DNA from: 9FT-COMBO-48-23 sp964400675
Lineage (GTDB): Bacteria; Chloroflexota; Dehalococcoidia; GIF9; UBA5629
Direction: 5' to 3'
DNA length: 64,000 bases
Assembly (NCBI GenBank): GCA_964400675.1
Contig: CAYNVO010000004.1
Location: forward strand, 62,001-126,000
A program made the position numbers and the translations under genes. Below, one piece after another: positions 7,885 to 15,735 of this stretch (position 1 is its first letter; each line of letters opens with the position of its first letter). The notes below the pieces were generated by a model. The model was given only the letters and a program-made list of their open reading frames with translations. It ran no database searches and was not told where the DNA came from.

Positions 7885-9525
7885 CTAGGCGATTCTGCCG
7901 AATTCCCTCTCCAGTTGATGTGAGCTTAGGTGTATCATGCTAGGTCTGCCATGGGGGCAGGTGTGGGGTTGTTTGGTCTGTTCCAGTTGTTTTATAAGTT
8001 CCCTCATTTCCTCAGATGTTAGTGAGTCCCCGGCTTTGATGGCGCTGTGGCAGGCTACGGATTGAGCTATTTTTTCCTCACGCTTCGATAGCTCCTCTTC
8101 GGCGGTTAGCGAATCCAACAACTCTCTCACTGCTTCAGTTAGATTTCCCTCCTTCATCATGGCTGGCACAGCTCTTAGCAGGTAGCTTCTGTCGCCAAAT
8201 GGCTCGAGGCTGAAGCCGAACTCGTTGAGAAGCTCGCTCTTCGTTTTCAACGCCTCCTCTTGCTTGGGACTTAGTTCTATGTTCACCGGCTCGAGTAGCC
8301 CTTGAGCTTCTATCTTCTGTTGTGAGCGTTGAGCCAGGATTTTCTCGAACAGTACACGCTCGTGGGCAGCATGCTGGTCGATAAGGTAAAGTCCTTCTGG
8401 CCCTTCAGCCAGTATGTAGTTGCTGGCTAATTGTCCTAACACCCTGAGTATGGGCAAGGAAGCCTTTACGGTGTCTTTCGGCTCCCAAAGGCTTGGTGGT
8501 GGAGCAAATGCCGGTGCGCCAGCTTTGATTTCAGGCGGTGGTGTTTTTGCCAGCACCTTTCCCAGTGATTTCTGTATCGCTGTATAAACGGTCTGGCTGT
8601 TGCGGAATTTTACTTCTGTTTTGGTGGGATGGACGTTTATGTCCAGCTCTTGCGGCGGCAGAGAGATATTTAAGACCACGATAGGGTGCTTGCCGGTCAT
8701 AAGCAAGCCGTGATAGGCGTCCTCGGAGGCTCGGGCTAGCAGGCTGCTGCGCACCCAGCGACGGTTGACGAAGAAGCTGAGATAGCCCCGGCTGGAACGG
8801 GCTAGGGAAGGTGGGCTTACCAGTCCAGTAACGCCGGGAGACTGGTCTGCTTCGCCAATCTCCAGCATCTGTTTGGCTATTTCCAGACCGTAGACCTCGG
8901 CAACAACATCCCGGAGTATGCCGTTGCCCGGGGTGCGTAAGGTTAGGCGTCCGTCCAGCACAAGATTGAATTTTACCTCAGGGAAAGCCATGGCATACTG
9001 GCTCAAGAGGTTGGCGATATGGCCGTTTTCGGTAGTTGCTGACTTCAGGAACTTCAGTCGTGCCGGGAAGTTGCGGAAAAGGCGATGCACGGTGACGGTG
9101 GTGCCCTGAGGTCGGCTGCGTTTCTCGCGCTTTACTACGTTGCCGTTCTTGAGGTAGAGATAAGTGCCGGCGGCATCGCCGTCGGCTTTGGTTAAAGCTT
9201 CCACCTCAGCCACGGCGGCTATACTTGGCAGAGCTTCGCCGCGGAAGCCCAGTGTAGAGATTTTTTCCAGGTCGGTTAGTACGCCAATCTTGCTGGTGGC
9301 GTAGCGGTGGAAAGCAAGCTCCACATCGCTGGCTGATATGCCGCTGCCGTTGTCGGTGACCCTGATAAGGCTTACACCACCGCCCTGTGCCTCGACCGAT
9401 ATCTGTGTGGCGCCGGCATCCAGAGCGTTCTCCACCAGCTCTTTCACCACTGAAGCCGGCCTCTCTACCACTTCCCCAGCGGCAATCTTGGAAATAACTT
9501 CCCGGGCTAAAACTTTAATGGGCAT
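7885..9525 (-). CDS. mutL: DNA mismatch repair endonuclease MutL
   Basis: The 546-residue MutL has the GHKL ATPase motifs at its N-terminus (ENALDAGA, DNGSGI, GFRGEALPSI) and the HPTKTEV segment. The C-terminal dimer domain carries the complete latent nuclease signature: DQHAAHERVLFE, ACHSAIKAG, CPHGRP and a terminal FGR. It should therefore be an endonuclease-type MutL of the kind found in bacteria without MutH. The linker between domains is short compared with about 600-residue homologues. In many relatives pcrA/uvrD lies nearby; here an islet of about 2.3 kb separates them. No mutS is in the window. Confidence 0.95.
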   Translation of the reverse strand: MPIKVLAREVISKIAAGEVVERPASVVKELVENALDAGATQISVEAQGGGVSLIRVTDNGSGISASDVELAFHRYATSKIGVLTDLEKISTLGFRGEALPSIAAVAEVEALTKADGDAAGTYLYLKNGNVVKREKRSRPQGTTVTVHRLFRNFPARLKFLKSATTENGHIANLLSQYAMAFPEVKFNLVLDGRLTLRTPGNGILRDVVAEVYGLEIAKQMLEIGEADQSPGVTGLVSPPSLARSSRGYLSFFVNRRWVRSSLLARASEDAYHGLLMTGKHPIVVLNISLPPQELDINVHPTKTEVKFRNSQTVYTAIQKSLGKVLAKTPPPEIKAGAPAFAPPPSLWEPKDTVKASLPILRVLGQLASNYILAEGPEGLYLIDQHAAHERVLFEKILAQRSQQKIEAQGLLEPVNIELSPKQEEALKTKSELLNEFGFSLEPFGDRSYLLRAVPAMMKEGNLTEAVRELLDSLTAEEELSKREEKIAQSVACHSAIKAGDSLTSEEMRELIKQLEQTKQPHTCPHGRPSMIHLSSHQLEREFGRIA

Positions 9526-9538
9526 GTCAGCTTATTTT

Positions 9539-9564
9539 ACACGTTTTAGGGTGGTGTATCATTT
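9539..9564. repeat. Left copy of imperfect direct repeat flanking the mutL/pcrA islet
   Basis: ACACG (9539-9543), 10 bases, then GTGTATCATTT (9554-9564). The same two blocks recur in the same orientation at 11890-11917. The copy sits directly upstream of the mutL start codon. A partly palindromic stretch (ATTTTGAAA ... TTTCAAAAT, about 9561-9600) follows it and covers the end of the NYN gene. Confidence 0.45.
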
Positions 9565-9569
9565 TGAAA

Positions 9570-10187
9570 TTAATGCCAGCTTTGAGGGCATTTCAAAATA
9601 TATCCACTGATTGTTGGTATTTCTGAAGGAAGTAGACTCTTTTTTAATTCAATTTCAGTAACGTGTACGTAGGCATTTGCAGTTCCACGAAGGTCAGCGT
9701 TGGTACGCATCGGTGGGAATGCCATTACTACACGTTTCTTAGGGAACTCCGACCTAATCTTTTCTATCGCTGGAACTAAGTCACGGTCTCCCGTCATAAG
9801 CAAGGCTGTGTCATATTTATTAAGATGTGCATCCGAGACCATTTCAGAGGATATTTGGACATCCGTCATTTTTTCCTCTGGAATATTGTTTATGTACCCA
9901 CATGCCTCGCAGGGAACTGGAGTTTCTTGATATATGCCATAATGGGGTACTATACCGCTCACAATCTTTAATGCTTCTAGAAAGGTAGATTGCCTTTTCT
10001 TCTTATCTGGTGGCGAGGTAATACGTGAGGTGAAATATTTTACGAGAACAAGATGTTGGGGTGGCCTTAATAGATTTTGGCAAAGTAGATAAATATTCAG
10101 CCAATAGTAACAACGCCACCCCTTCTCCTTTAGGCCAAAATAGAGGTTGAACCCATCTACATAGGCTGCTACCCTTTCGCCTTTCAT
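9570..10187 (-). CDS. NYN-domain (PIN-like) ribonuclease-type protein
   Basis: The 205-residue protein has the NYN/LabA-like pattern. The acidic residues D11 and N14 lie in YVDGFNL, D109 in KMTDVQISSEM, and D134/D136 in MTGDRDLVPAI; together these form the expected metal-dependent nuclease site. A CEAC pair (C93/C96) in the middle may bind zinc. NYN proteins are RNases involved in RNA processing or in defence systems. The gene has its own promoter region containing a perfect 16-bp palindrome. It lies in the AT-richer islet between mutL and pcrA and converges toward mutL. The target RNA is unknown. Confidence 0.8.
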   Translation of the reverse strand: MKGERVAAYVDGFNLYFGLKEKGWRCYYWLNIYLLCQNLLRPPQHLVLVKYFTSRITSPPDKKKRQSTFLEALKIVSGIVPHYGIYQETPVPCEACGYINNIPEEKMTDVQISSEMVSDAHLNKYDTALLMTGDRDLVPAIEKIRSEFPKKRVVMAFPPMRTNADLRGTANAYVHVTEIELKKSLLPSEIPTISGYILKCPQSWH

Positions 10188-10222
10188 GACATTATATATG
10201 TAATTAGCCTATTGACTTTCTA

Positions 10223-10238
10223 GTATAACATGTTATAC
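10223..10238. promoter_or_regulatory. Perfect 16-bp palindrome, candidate operator of the NYN gene
   Basis: GTATAACATGTTATAC is its own reverse complement. It lies 36-51 bases before the NYN start codon and overlaps a minus-strand TATACT (complement of 10222-10227) that could be the -10 box. A dimeric repressor bound here would block transcription. No repressor gene is obvious next to it. Confidence 0.5.
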
Positions 10239-10280
10239 AATCGTATTAACAACGCCATGCGTGAGTAACGCTGGCTAAAA

Positions 10281-10306
10281 ACAGCCCCCTCTAACGAGGG
10301 GGCTGT
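10281..10306 (-). terminator. Rho-independent terminator downstream of the zinc-ribbon ORF
   Basis: Ten-base exact arms ACAGCCCCCT and AGGGGGCTGT enclose a six-base loop. On the minus strand the hairpin is followed by a run of U (complement of 10277-10281). It sits 11 bases past the stop codon of the 64-residue ORF, which supports that ORF being transcribed. Confidence 0.8.
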
Positions 10307-10316
10307 TCCTATATAG

Positions 10317-10511
10317 TTAAAGTTCGTTAGTCAACTTCACTATTTCTTCAATATCGTGTAAAGCATCAAGTTCAGTGAACTTACGCTGGCACTTTTTATA
10401 GTATAGATATTGGACATTGCTATACTTGCCGCATTTTACGATGTCATTTGAATTACAATATTTACAGGTTATTTCATTGATTATAACGCAACCCATGTTC
10501 TGAATATACAA
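10317..10511 (-). CDS. Transposase-type N-terminal zinc-ribbon fragment (64 aa)
   Basis: The 64-residue product contains CKYCNSNDIVKCGK followed by QYLYYKKCQRKF. This is the InsA/IS-transposase zinc-ribbon pattern, but the third zinc cysteine (expected Y-C-K-x-C) is a tyrosine. No DDE or other catalytic domain follows. It is either the remnant of an insertion sequence or a domesticated small DNA-binding protein. The TTG at 10511 has AGGA five bases upstream; an ATG at 10496 is the alternative. A strong terminator directly follows, so it appears to be an intact short transcription unit. Confidence 0.5.
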   Translation of the reverse strand: MYIQNMGCVIINEITCKYCNSNDIVKCGKYSNVQYLYYKKCQRKFTELDALHDIEEIVKLTNEL

Positions 10512-10601
10512 AATATCCTACGGCCACGCAATAGTTATGGTTTATTTTTCCTGATTGACATCTCTGATATACTGTTGTAATCGGCGTTAGGGAGGTGGAT
10601 T

Positions 10602-11648
10602 ATGCCCCAAGTTGAGAGTGAAGTTACAAGATATCGGCGAGTTTGGAGGTTTGTTGCTGTAATTAATTTTCCGATGCAATTAAGCGCAGCCTCGCCTCCT
10701 TCGCCTGGTAGCCCCTTTCCGCACTCTCTAAGAAGGAACAGTCGGATTCCCTCTAATGCTACAATAGAAATTAGTGGTATATCAGTAAGTCTGAAGAAAT
10801 GGCCGGGGTCACCTTTTCCACCAGAATCTGTTGGCGATATGAATGAGGCGGCTGCTCTCATTATTATCACAGAAGATGATAATATTAATCATGCTCAAGA
10901 AATAATTACTCCTATTTTAGATTCTGTATTAGATTTCTTGTCCTTTCAATTACAATCTGCGATCAGGGTTATGCAACTTGAGGCTATTGACATTACTCCG
11001 CCTATATCTGAAGGAATGGAACGAGATTATTCAACATTCCCTCCCCCATTGGGATATCCATCACCAAAATCGCTATCTGCATTTCCGCCAGCTGTTAATA
11101 CGAATTACTACCCTGATCTAAGCTTTTGTGCGAAGTCATGTTCACCACACGGTCGCTCCGCTTTACGCTGGTACGTTAAGGCCATAGCCTCGCCTTTAGT
11201 TATAGATAAATTCATATTCCTATGGATTGCATTAGAAATATTGCGGTCAGCAAGTAAGGTCAGTATCAAAAGTCCTTACATCGCCATGTGTGGTCATGAA
11301 ATCCCAACTTGTCCAGTTTGCGGACAGCCGACATTAAAAGAAGAAATGGGTAAAAGTATAAAGATGTTTCTTATTGATAACTTAGGGATAGAAGAATCTG
11401 ACGCAGATGAGCTTTGGAGGTTAAGACAATTGCTTCATGGTTCAAACGATCTTAGTTTTGACGATGTAGAAAAACTAATTGGGATGGACGTGATTTTGCA
11501 TGAGGCGGTTAATAACGCATTAAAATATGAACTGGGATTCCCTCAAGATGCGCCTCCTTTTATATCGTCTAAAGAGGGATTAATGTTATCCCACTTTGCA
11601 CTGGGAGGGAAACGCCAACTCAATAGTATCGATTTAATGTTGACATAG
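10602..11648 (+). CDS. HEPN-like protein with embedded zinc knuckle (MauJ/Apea-like), function unknown
   Basis: The 348-residue protein is unassigned overall. The C-terminal half (about 185-300) is helical, with ALRWYVKAIA, FIFLWIALEIL and WRLRQLLHGSND. The last of these contains the R-x(4-6)-H signature of HEPN domains (R273, H279). Between the helices lies C230, C237, C240 in CGHEIPTCPVC, a probable zinc knuckle. This layout resembles Apea-like HEPN proteins that databases often label MauJ. The N-terminal half is Pro/Ser-rich and not recognised. GGGAGGTGG precedes the ATG. HEPN proteins are frequently RNases of toxin or antiphage systems, and the NYN neighbour fits such a role (inference). 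Confidence 0.5.
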   Translation: MPQVESEVTRYRRVWRFVAVINFPMQLSAASPPSPGSPFPHSLRRNSRIPSNATIEISGISVSLKKWPGSPFPPESVGDMNEAAALIIITEDDNINHAQEIITPILDSVLDFLSFQLQSAIRVMQLEAIDITPPISEGMERDYSTFPPPLGYPSPKSLSAFPPAVNTNYYPDLSFCAKSCSPHGRSALRWYVKAIASPLVIDKFIFLWIALEILRSASKVSIKSPYIAMCGHEIPTCPVCGQPTLKEEMGKSIKMFLIDNLGIEESDADELWRLRQLLHGSNDLSFDDVEKLIGMDVILHEAVNNALKYELGFPQDAPPFISSKEGLMLSHFALGGKRQLNSIDLMLT

Positions 11649-11675
11649 ACTTTATTTAGCTAGCATATTACGAAT

Positions 11676-11885
11676 TTGATACATTTACTATCAGGTATTG
11701 GTTTAATTATCGCAGCAATCGGCCTATCTCTGTATTTTCAAGTAAGCGCATTAGAAAATTAGGCTAGCACCAAACGGGCTGGGAAAGCTGCAAGGATATC
11801 CGGCATTGTATGTGTGGCAATTGCTGCGGTTTATATCATAGTTTCACCAATATTACCAATCGTATTAAAGATCATTAAAATCTAA
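11676..11885 (+). pseudogene. Broken small two-helix membrane protein (in-frame amber stop)
   Basis: Reading from TTG 11676, 28 codons encode a hydrophobic segment (LLSGIGLIIAAIGLSLYF), then TAG at 11760-11762. The same frame continues with a short basic linker (STKRAGKAAR) and a second hydrophobic helix (ISGIVCVAIAAVYIIV) to a TAA at 11883-11885. The two halves form a sensible 69-residue helical-hairpin membrane protein interrupted by one nonsense codon. No ribosome-binding site is clear. It lies directly downstream of the HEPN-like gene. Confidence 0.5.
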
Positions 11886-11889
11886 AGTG

Positions 11890-11917
11890 ACACGCTACCC
11901 GGATTTGTGTATCATTT
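11890..11917. repeat. Right copy of imperfect direct repeat flanking the mutL/pcrA islet
   Basis: ACACG (11890-11894), 12 bases, then GTGTATCATTT (11907-11917), matching the blocks at 9539-9564 in order and orientation with spacing differing by two bases. It lies immediately beyond the pcrA stop codon, so the islet is bracketed exactly at the pcrA/mutL junction. Confidence 0.45.
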
Positions 11918-11933
11918 CAATTGAAGAAAGCCT

Positions 11934-14111
11934 TTAATTCCCCCCGACTTTTTCTAAAGGCGCCAGGCTGAGCAATAACCTTTTAACGCCGGCTCCTTCG
12001 AAGGCGACGGTGATTTCCTGGTCGTCTTTGTTCGGGGAGCAGTTTATGACCACGCCGTCACCAAATATTTTGTGATGGACGTGGTCGCCTATTTCCAGTC
12101 TCAAACTGTTAGATGGCCTTGGTGTCGACCTGGAATAAAGGGCGGTTACCGGCGTGAAATCTTCGTCCTTTTCCTGTTCCTCCCCCAGGCCCTTGCGGGT
12201 TACGAACTGCGGCGGGATGTCCTGGAGGAAGCGGGAGCGTTGAGTTGCCGAGCTGTTGCCGAACAGGCTTCGGCGGTAGGCGTGCAGCAGATAGACCCGC
12301 TGCTGTGCCCGGGTAACGCCTACATAGCACAGGCGGCGTTCCTCCTCCAGCTCGTCAGGGTCGTCCAGCGACCTTCGGTGGGGCAGCAGGCCTTCTTCCA
12401 TGCCGACGATGAAAACCACGGGAAATTCCAGCCCCTTGGCTTGATGCAGGGTGATTAAGGTAGTGGCCTCACCTTTTTCATTGAGTTCATCTGTATCTGA
12501 GTATAGGCTTGCTTTTTCCAGAAAAGCGGCTAATGCCTCCGTCGGGGTCAAATCATTGTAGTCTCTGGCTACGGTGTACAGCTCCTGGATATTCTCCCAG
12601 CGCTCCTCGCCGTCTTCTTCGCTAAGTATATGCTCTTTGTAGCCTGTCTGCTCCAGTACCGAATCCAGCAAGCCTGTAAGGCTTAGCTCCTGGCTTCTGG
12701 TGACAAGCTCGTCAATCAGGTCGAAAAAGCTTTTCAGGGCGTAGCTGGCGCGCGGTGTTAAGGCTGGGCCTTTTTTATCTGCAACCAGCTTTAGTGCTTC
12801 ATATAGAGGCATGTCCTGATTTTTTGCCCAGCCCGATAGCTCGGCCAGGGTGCGCTGACCGATGCCCCTGCCGGGAACATTTATTATGCGGGACAGGCTG
12901 ATGCTGTCGGAAGGGTTTTGAATCAGCCGTAAGTAGGCGATGATGTCTTTAATCTCGCGCCTCTGGTAGAAGCGGGTGCCGCCGACAAGCTTGTAGGGCA
13001 CGCCGTAGCGCATGAAGGTTTCCTCCAGAGCTCGTGACTGGGCATTTACCCGGTACATAATGGCACAGCCGCCGGGCGAGACGAGGTCTTGTTCCACCAA
13101 TCTCTCTATTTCGCTGATGACGAACTGGGCCTCTTCATCTTCGTTATAAGCCTCGATGACAGAAATTGGAACGCCGGCCTCATTCTCTGTCCACAGGCGT
13201 TTAGGTTTGCGACGTGAGTTGATTGAGATGATGCTGGAAGCTACATCCAGTATGGTCTTGGTGGAGCGATAGTTTTGTTCCAGAAAAACCACCCTGGCAT
13301 CAGGGTAGTCCTTCTCGAAGCTGAGTATGTTGCGCAAGTCGGCGAACCTCCAGGAATAGATGGACTGGTCAGGGTCGCCGACAACGCAGACATTTCGGTG
13401 TTTTCCGGCTAGCTGCTTTATCAACATATACTGCGTTATGTTGGTGTCTTGAAACTCATCGACAAGTATATGCCGGTAGCGTGACTGATATTTGGACAGA
13501 ATATTGGGGTGGTCGTTGAAGAGCTGAACCGTTCTCATCAGCAGGTCATCGAAGTCGACTCCGTGGCTACGGATGAGGGACTGCTGGTAGCGCTCATAGA
13601 CGCGATGGACTATGCCTTCGAAATAATTGCTGGTCTGCTGGGCGTAATCTGAAGGGGTCAGCAGCCGACTTTTGGCGTACTTGATGGCTGATTGAATAGC
13701 TCTCGGTACGTACTGCTTGGGGTCAAGGTCTAGCTCCTGGAGGCTCTGCTTTATCAGGCTTAGCTGGTCTTCCTCATCATAGATGACGAATCTGGAGTCG
13801 AGCCCGATTATCTTGCCCTCCTGACGCAGTATGCGGGCGCAAATAGCGTGAAAGGTGCCCAGAGTTAGGGTGCCTGCTGTTTGCCCCAGCAGCTTTTCCA
13901 GCCTCTCCGCCATCTCCCGGGCAGCCTTATTGGTGAAGGTGACTGCCATGATGCGATGGGGGTTTATGCCGCAGACCTTTATCAGGTAGGCGATGCGGTG
14001 GGTGATGACCCTTGTCTTGCCGCTGCCGGGTCCGGCTACAATGAGCAACGGGCCGTCAATTATTTCGACGGCTTCTCTCTGGGCCGGGTTCAGTTCAGCT
14101 AAAACGTCCAT
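11934..14111 (-). CDS. pcrA: ATP-dependent DNA helicase PcrA/UvrD
   Basis: The 725-residue superfamily 1A helicase has all core motifs. These are the Q-motif region LNPAQREAV, Walker A AGPGSGKT, TFTNKAAREM, Walker B VDEFQDTN, GDPDQSIYSWR, QNYRST, TLHQAKGLEFPVVF and VGVTRAQ. The C-terminus ends in a Tudor-like segment (GDHVHHKIFGDGVV) typical of Gram-positive-type PcrA that contacts RNA polymerase. It unwinds DNA 3' to 5' in repair and replication restart. The usual length supports an intact gene. It faces the islet and then mutL on the same strand. Confidence 0.95.
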   Translation of the reverse strand: MDVLAELNPAQREAVEIIDGPLLIVAGPGSGKTRVITHRIAYLIKVCGINPHRIMAVTFTNKAAREMAERLEKLLGQTAGTLTLGTFHAICARILRQEGKIIGLDSRFVIYDEEDQLSLIKQSLQELDLDPKQYVPRAIQSAIKYAKSRLLTPSDYAQQTSNYFEGIVHRVYERYQQSLIRSHGVDFDDLLMRTVQLFNDHPNILSKYQSRYRHILVDEFQDTNITQYMLIKQLAGKHRNVCVVGDPDQSIYSWRFADLRNILSFEKDYPDARVVFLEQNYRSTKTILDVASSIISINSRRKPKRLWTENEAGVPISVIEAYNEDEEAQFVISEIERLVEQDLVSPGGCAIMYRVNAQSRALEETFMRYGVPYKLVGGTRFYQRREIKDIIAYLRLIQNPSDSISLSRIINVPGRGIGQRTLAELSGWAKNQDMPLYEALKLVADKKGPALTPRASYALKSFFDLIDELVTRSQELSLTGLLDSVLEQTGYKEHILSEEDGEERWENIQELYTVARDYNDLTPTEALAAFLEKASLYSDTDELNEKGEATTLITLHQAKGLEFPVVFIVGMEEGLLPHRRSLDDPDELEEERRLCYVGVTRAQQRVYLLHAYRRSLFGNSSATQRSRFLQDIPPQFVTRKGLGEEQEKDEDFTPVTALYSRSTPRPSNSLRLEIGDHVHHKIFGDGVVINCSPNKDDQEITVAFEGAGVKRLLLSLAPLEKVGGN

Positions 14112-14123
14112 AAGTTCTTCGAA

Positions 14124-14477
14124 TTAATTTGTTCCTGTGGCGGCCTGCCACTTAATTTCTATTTGTTCTGGCTTGACGCCTGTAAATGTTATTCCGTTCG
14201 GGCTGCTGACGATGACGGCACTCGATGGGCTCAGCGTAATGGTGGTGTCCTCGCCATTGGTGCTTATGGTTACCCTGTTGGCGTTGACATTCAGGACAAT
14301 GTCCACCTTTTGCGAGGGCAGCCCGCTAAGCGGTTTTCCTTCAAAAGACATTGAGCCGATGGTTACACCTTCCAGATAAACGTCGGCACAGCCGGTGGTG
14401 CCGCAGCCCAGATTGGCAATCAGACCCAGAGTGACAAGAGCTGCCAGAGCAAGCACTGTGAACAGGTTTTTTTTCAT
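14124..14477 (-). CDS. Small secreted (lipo)protein, function unknown
   Basis: The 117-residue protein begins MKKNLFTVLALAALVTLGLIANLGC, a signal peptide with a cysteine at the expected lipoprotein position. The -3 residue (N) is atypical for a lipobox. The mature part is short and beta-rich, with repeated polar strands (RVTISTNGEDTTITLS). I do not recognise a family. GAGGAGG precedes the ATG. It lies just upstream of pcrA on the same strand. Confidence 0.55.
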   Translation of the reverse strand: MKKNLFTVLALAALVTLGLIANLGCGTTGCADVYLEGVTIGSMSFEGKPLSGLPSQKVDIVLNVNANRVTISTNGEDTTITLSPSSAVIVSSPNGITFTGVKPEQIEIKWQAATGTN

Positions 14478-14608
14478 ATTGTATCCTCCTCTATCTTGTG
14501 GTTAATCTTCGGCAGAAATTGGCTCGATTGCGGGTGTTCATGAGATTCTGTAGAGCAATTATAACATTGGGGGAACAGGGCTTCAAAAGAGTTCATCATT
14601 GTAGCGCT

Positions 14609-14637
14609 TTGCTCGACGCGAGGTTTTTCCATATAAT
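14609..14637 (+). promoter_or_regulatory. Sigma70-type promoter for the kinase/dCMP deaminase operon
   Basis: TTGCTC (14609-14614), a 17-base spacer, and TATAAT (14632-14637). Transcription would start near 14644, about 28 bases before the start codon at 14672. The region between the divergent lipoprotein gene and this promoter shows nothing else clear. Confidence 0.65.
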
Positions 14638-14671
14638 GTGGAGACGAGTTTTGCCCGGAGAAGTTTGATAA

Positions 14672-15214
14672 ATGAAAGTGGTATCGATTGTCGGCATGGC
14701 TGGCTCGGGCAAATCCGAGGTGGCCAGAGTATTTGAGAGGAACGGTTTCAAGAGGATAAGATTCGGTGATATTACAGACGAGGAAATTAAGAAAAGGGGG
14801 CTTGAGCTTAACGAGGAGAACGAACGAAATGTCAGGCAGCAATTGAGAAAAGAGCATGGGATGGCGGCCTACGCCAAACTGAACCTGCCGAAGATTGACG
14901 CCATGCTCAAGTCCTCGGATGTTGTTGTGGATGGGCTTTATTCTTGGGAAGAGTACACATTGCTCAAAAGTCGATATGGCGATGATTTCCATGTGGTCGC
15001 CATTTGGACATCGCCCGAGATGCGGTATAATAGGCTATCGAAGAGAAAGGTTCGACCTCTAACGAAGGAAGAAGCTAAAAGTCGGGATGTTGCCGAGCTG
15101 GAGAATACCAATAAAGGTGGTCCGATAGCCATGGCGGACTTCACCATTATAAATGAGACCTCTCTGGAAGACTTAACCAGGGAAGCTGGGAAGATTGTGG
15201 CTGCTTTGAGATGA
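14672..15214 (+). CDS. P-loop nucleotide kinase, dephospho-CoA kinase-like (UPF0200 type)
   Basis: The 180-residue protein has Walker A GMAGSGKS (8-15), the acceptor-side segment RFGDITDEEIKKRG, a central RxxLRKEHG, and the lid arginines in NRLSKRKVRPLTKEE. This is the UPF0200/COG0237 pattern, more common in archaea than bacteria. The family is annotated as AAA ATPase or dephospho-CoA-kinase-like; the true substrate is not established. The dCMP deaminase gene overlaps its stop by four bases (ATGA), so the two are translationally coupled. That hints at nucleotide metabolism rather than CoA synthesis (inference). Confidence 0.75.
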   Translation: MKVVSIVGMAGSGKSEVARVFERNGFKRIRFGDITDEEIKKRGLELNEENERNVRQQLRKEHGMAAYAKLNLPKIDAMLKSSDVVVDGLYSWEEYTLLKSRYGDDFHVVAIWTSPEMRYNRLSKRKVRPLTKEEAKSRDVAELENTNKGGPIAMADFTIINETSLEDLTREAGKIVAALR

Positions 15215-15693
15215 GTAACGTAAACAGGCCAGATGTAGATGAATATTTTCTAAAGATAGCCTCTGTGGTGGCGGAGCGCTCAACGTGCCGTCGACACCAT
15301 GTTGGAGCTGTGGCGGTTAGGGACAAGCATATACTGGCCACCGGTTACAATGGCGCTGCTGCCGGGCTTAAGGATTGTCTTGAGCTTGGCTGTCTTAGAG
15401 ACGAAATGAAGATACCATCGGGGACGAGGCACGAGATATGCCGTGGTATCCATGCCGAACAAAATGCAATCATACAGGCGTCGCTTCACGGAGTCAGCCT
15501 CGAGGGGGCCACGGTCTATGTCACCCACACGCCGTGCATACTCTGTGCCAAGATGCTGGTCAATGCCAGGATAAAGCGATTTGTCACCTTCGGCAAATAT
15601 GCTGATGACTCCTTTGTGGAGTTGTTCAACGAAGCCGATATGGAGTTCGAAGTGCGGGAGCGGCCAACTGCCAGCATTACTTATTTGGATTGA
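15211..15693 (+). CDS. dCMP deaminase family protein (ComEB-like)
   Basis: The 160-residue cytidine/deoxycytidylate deaminase has zinc ligands H81 with catalytic E83 in HAEQNAI, and C109/C112 in PCILC. The insertion around residues 50-75 with extra cysteines and a histidine matches the dCMP deaminase group, where it binds a second zinc. It converts dCMP to dUMP, the substrate for thymidylate synthase, which is encoded about 1.6 kb away at 17.3-18.0 kb on the opposite strand. The start codon overlaps the stop of the kinase gene. Confidence 0.85.
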   Translation: MSNVNRPDVDEYFLKIASVVAERSTCRRHHVGAVAVRDKHILATGYNGAAAGLKDCLELGCLRDEMKIPSGTRHEICRGIHAEQNAIIQASLHGVSLEGATVYVTHTPCILCAKMLVNARIKRFVTFGKYADDSFVELFNEADMEFEVRERPTASITYLD

Positions 15694-15735
15694 GTCTAAT
15701 TATTTTCAGGCTTATATAAGGGGGATGGCAAGGTT

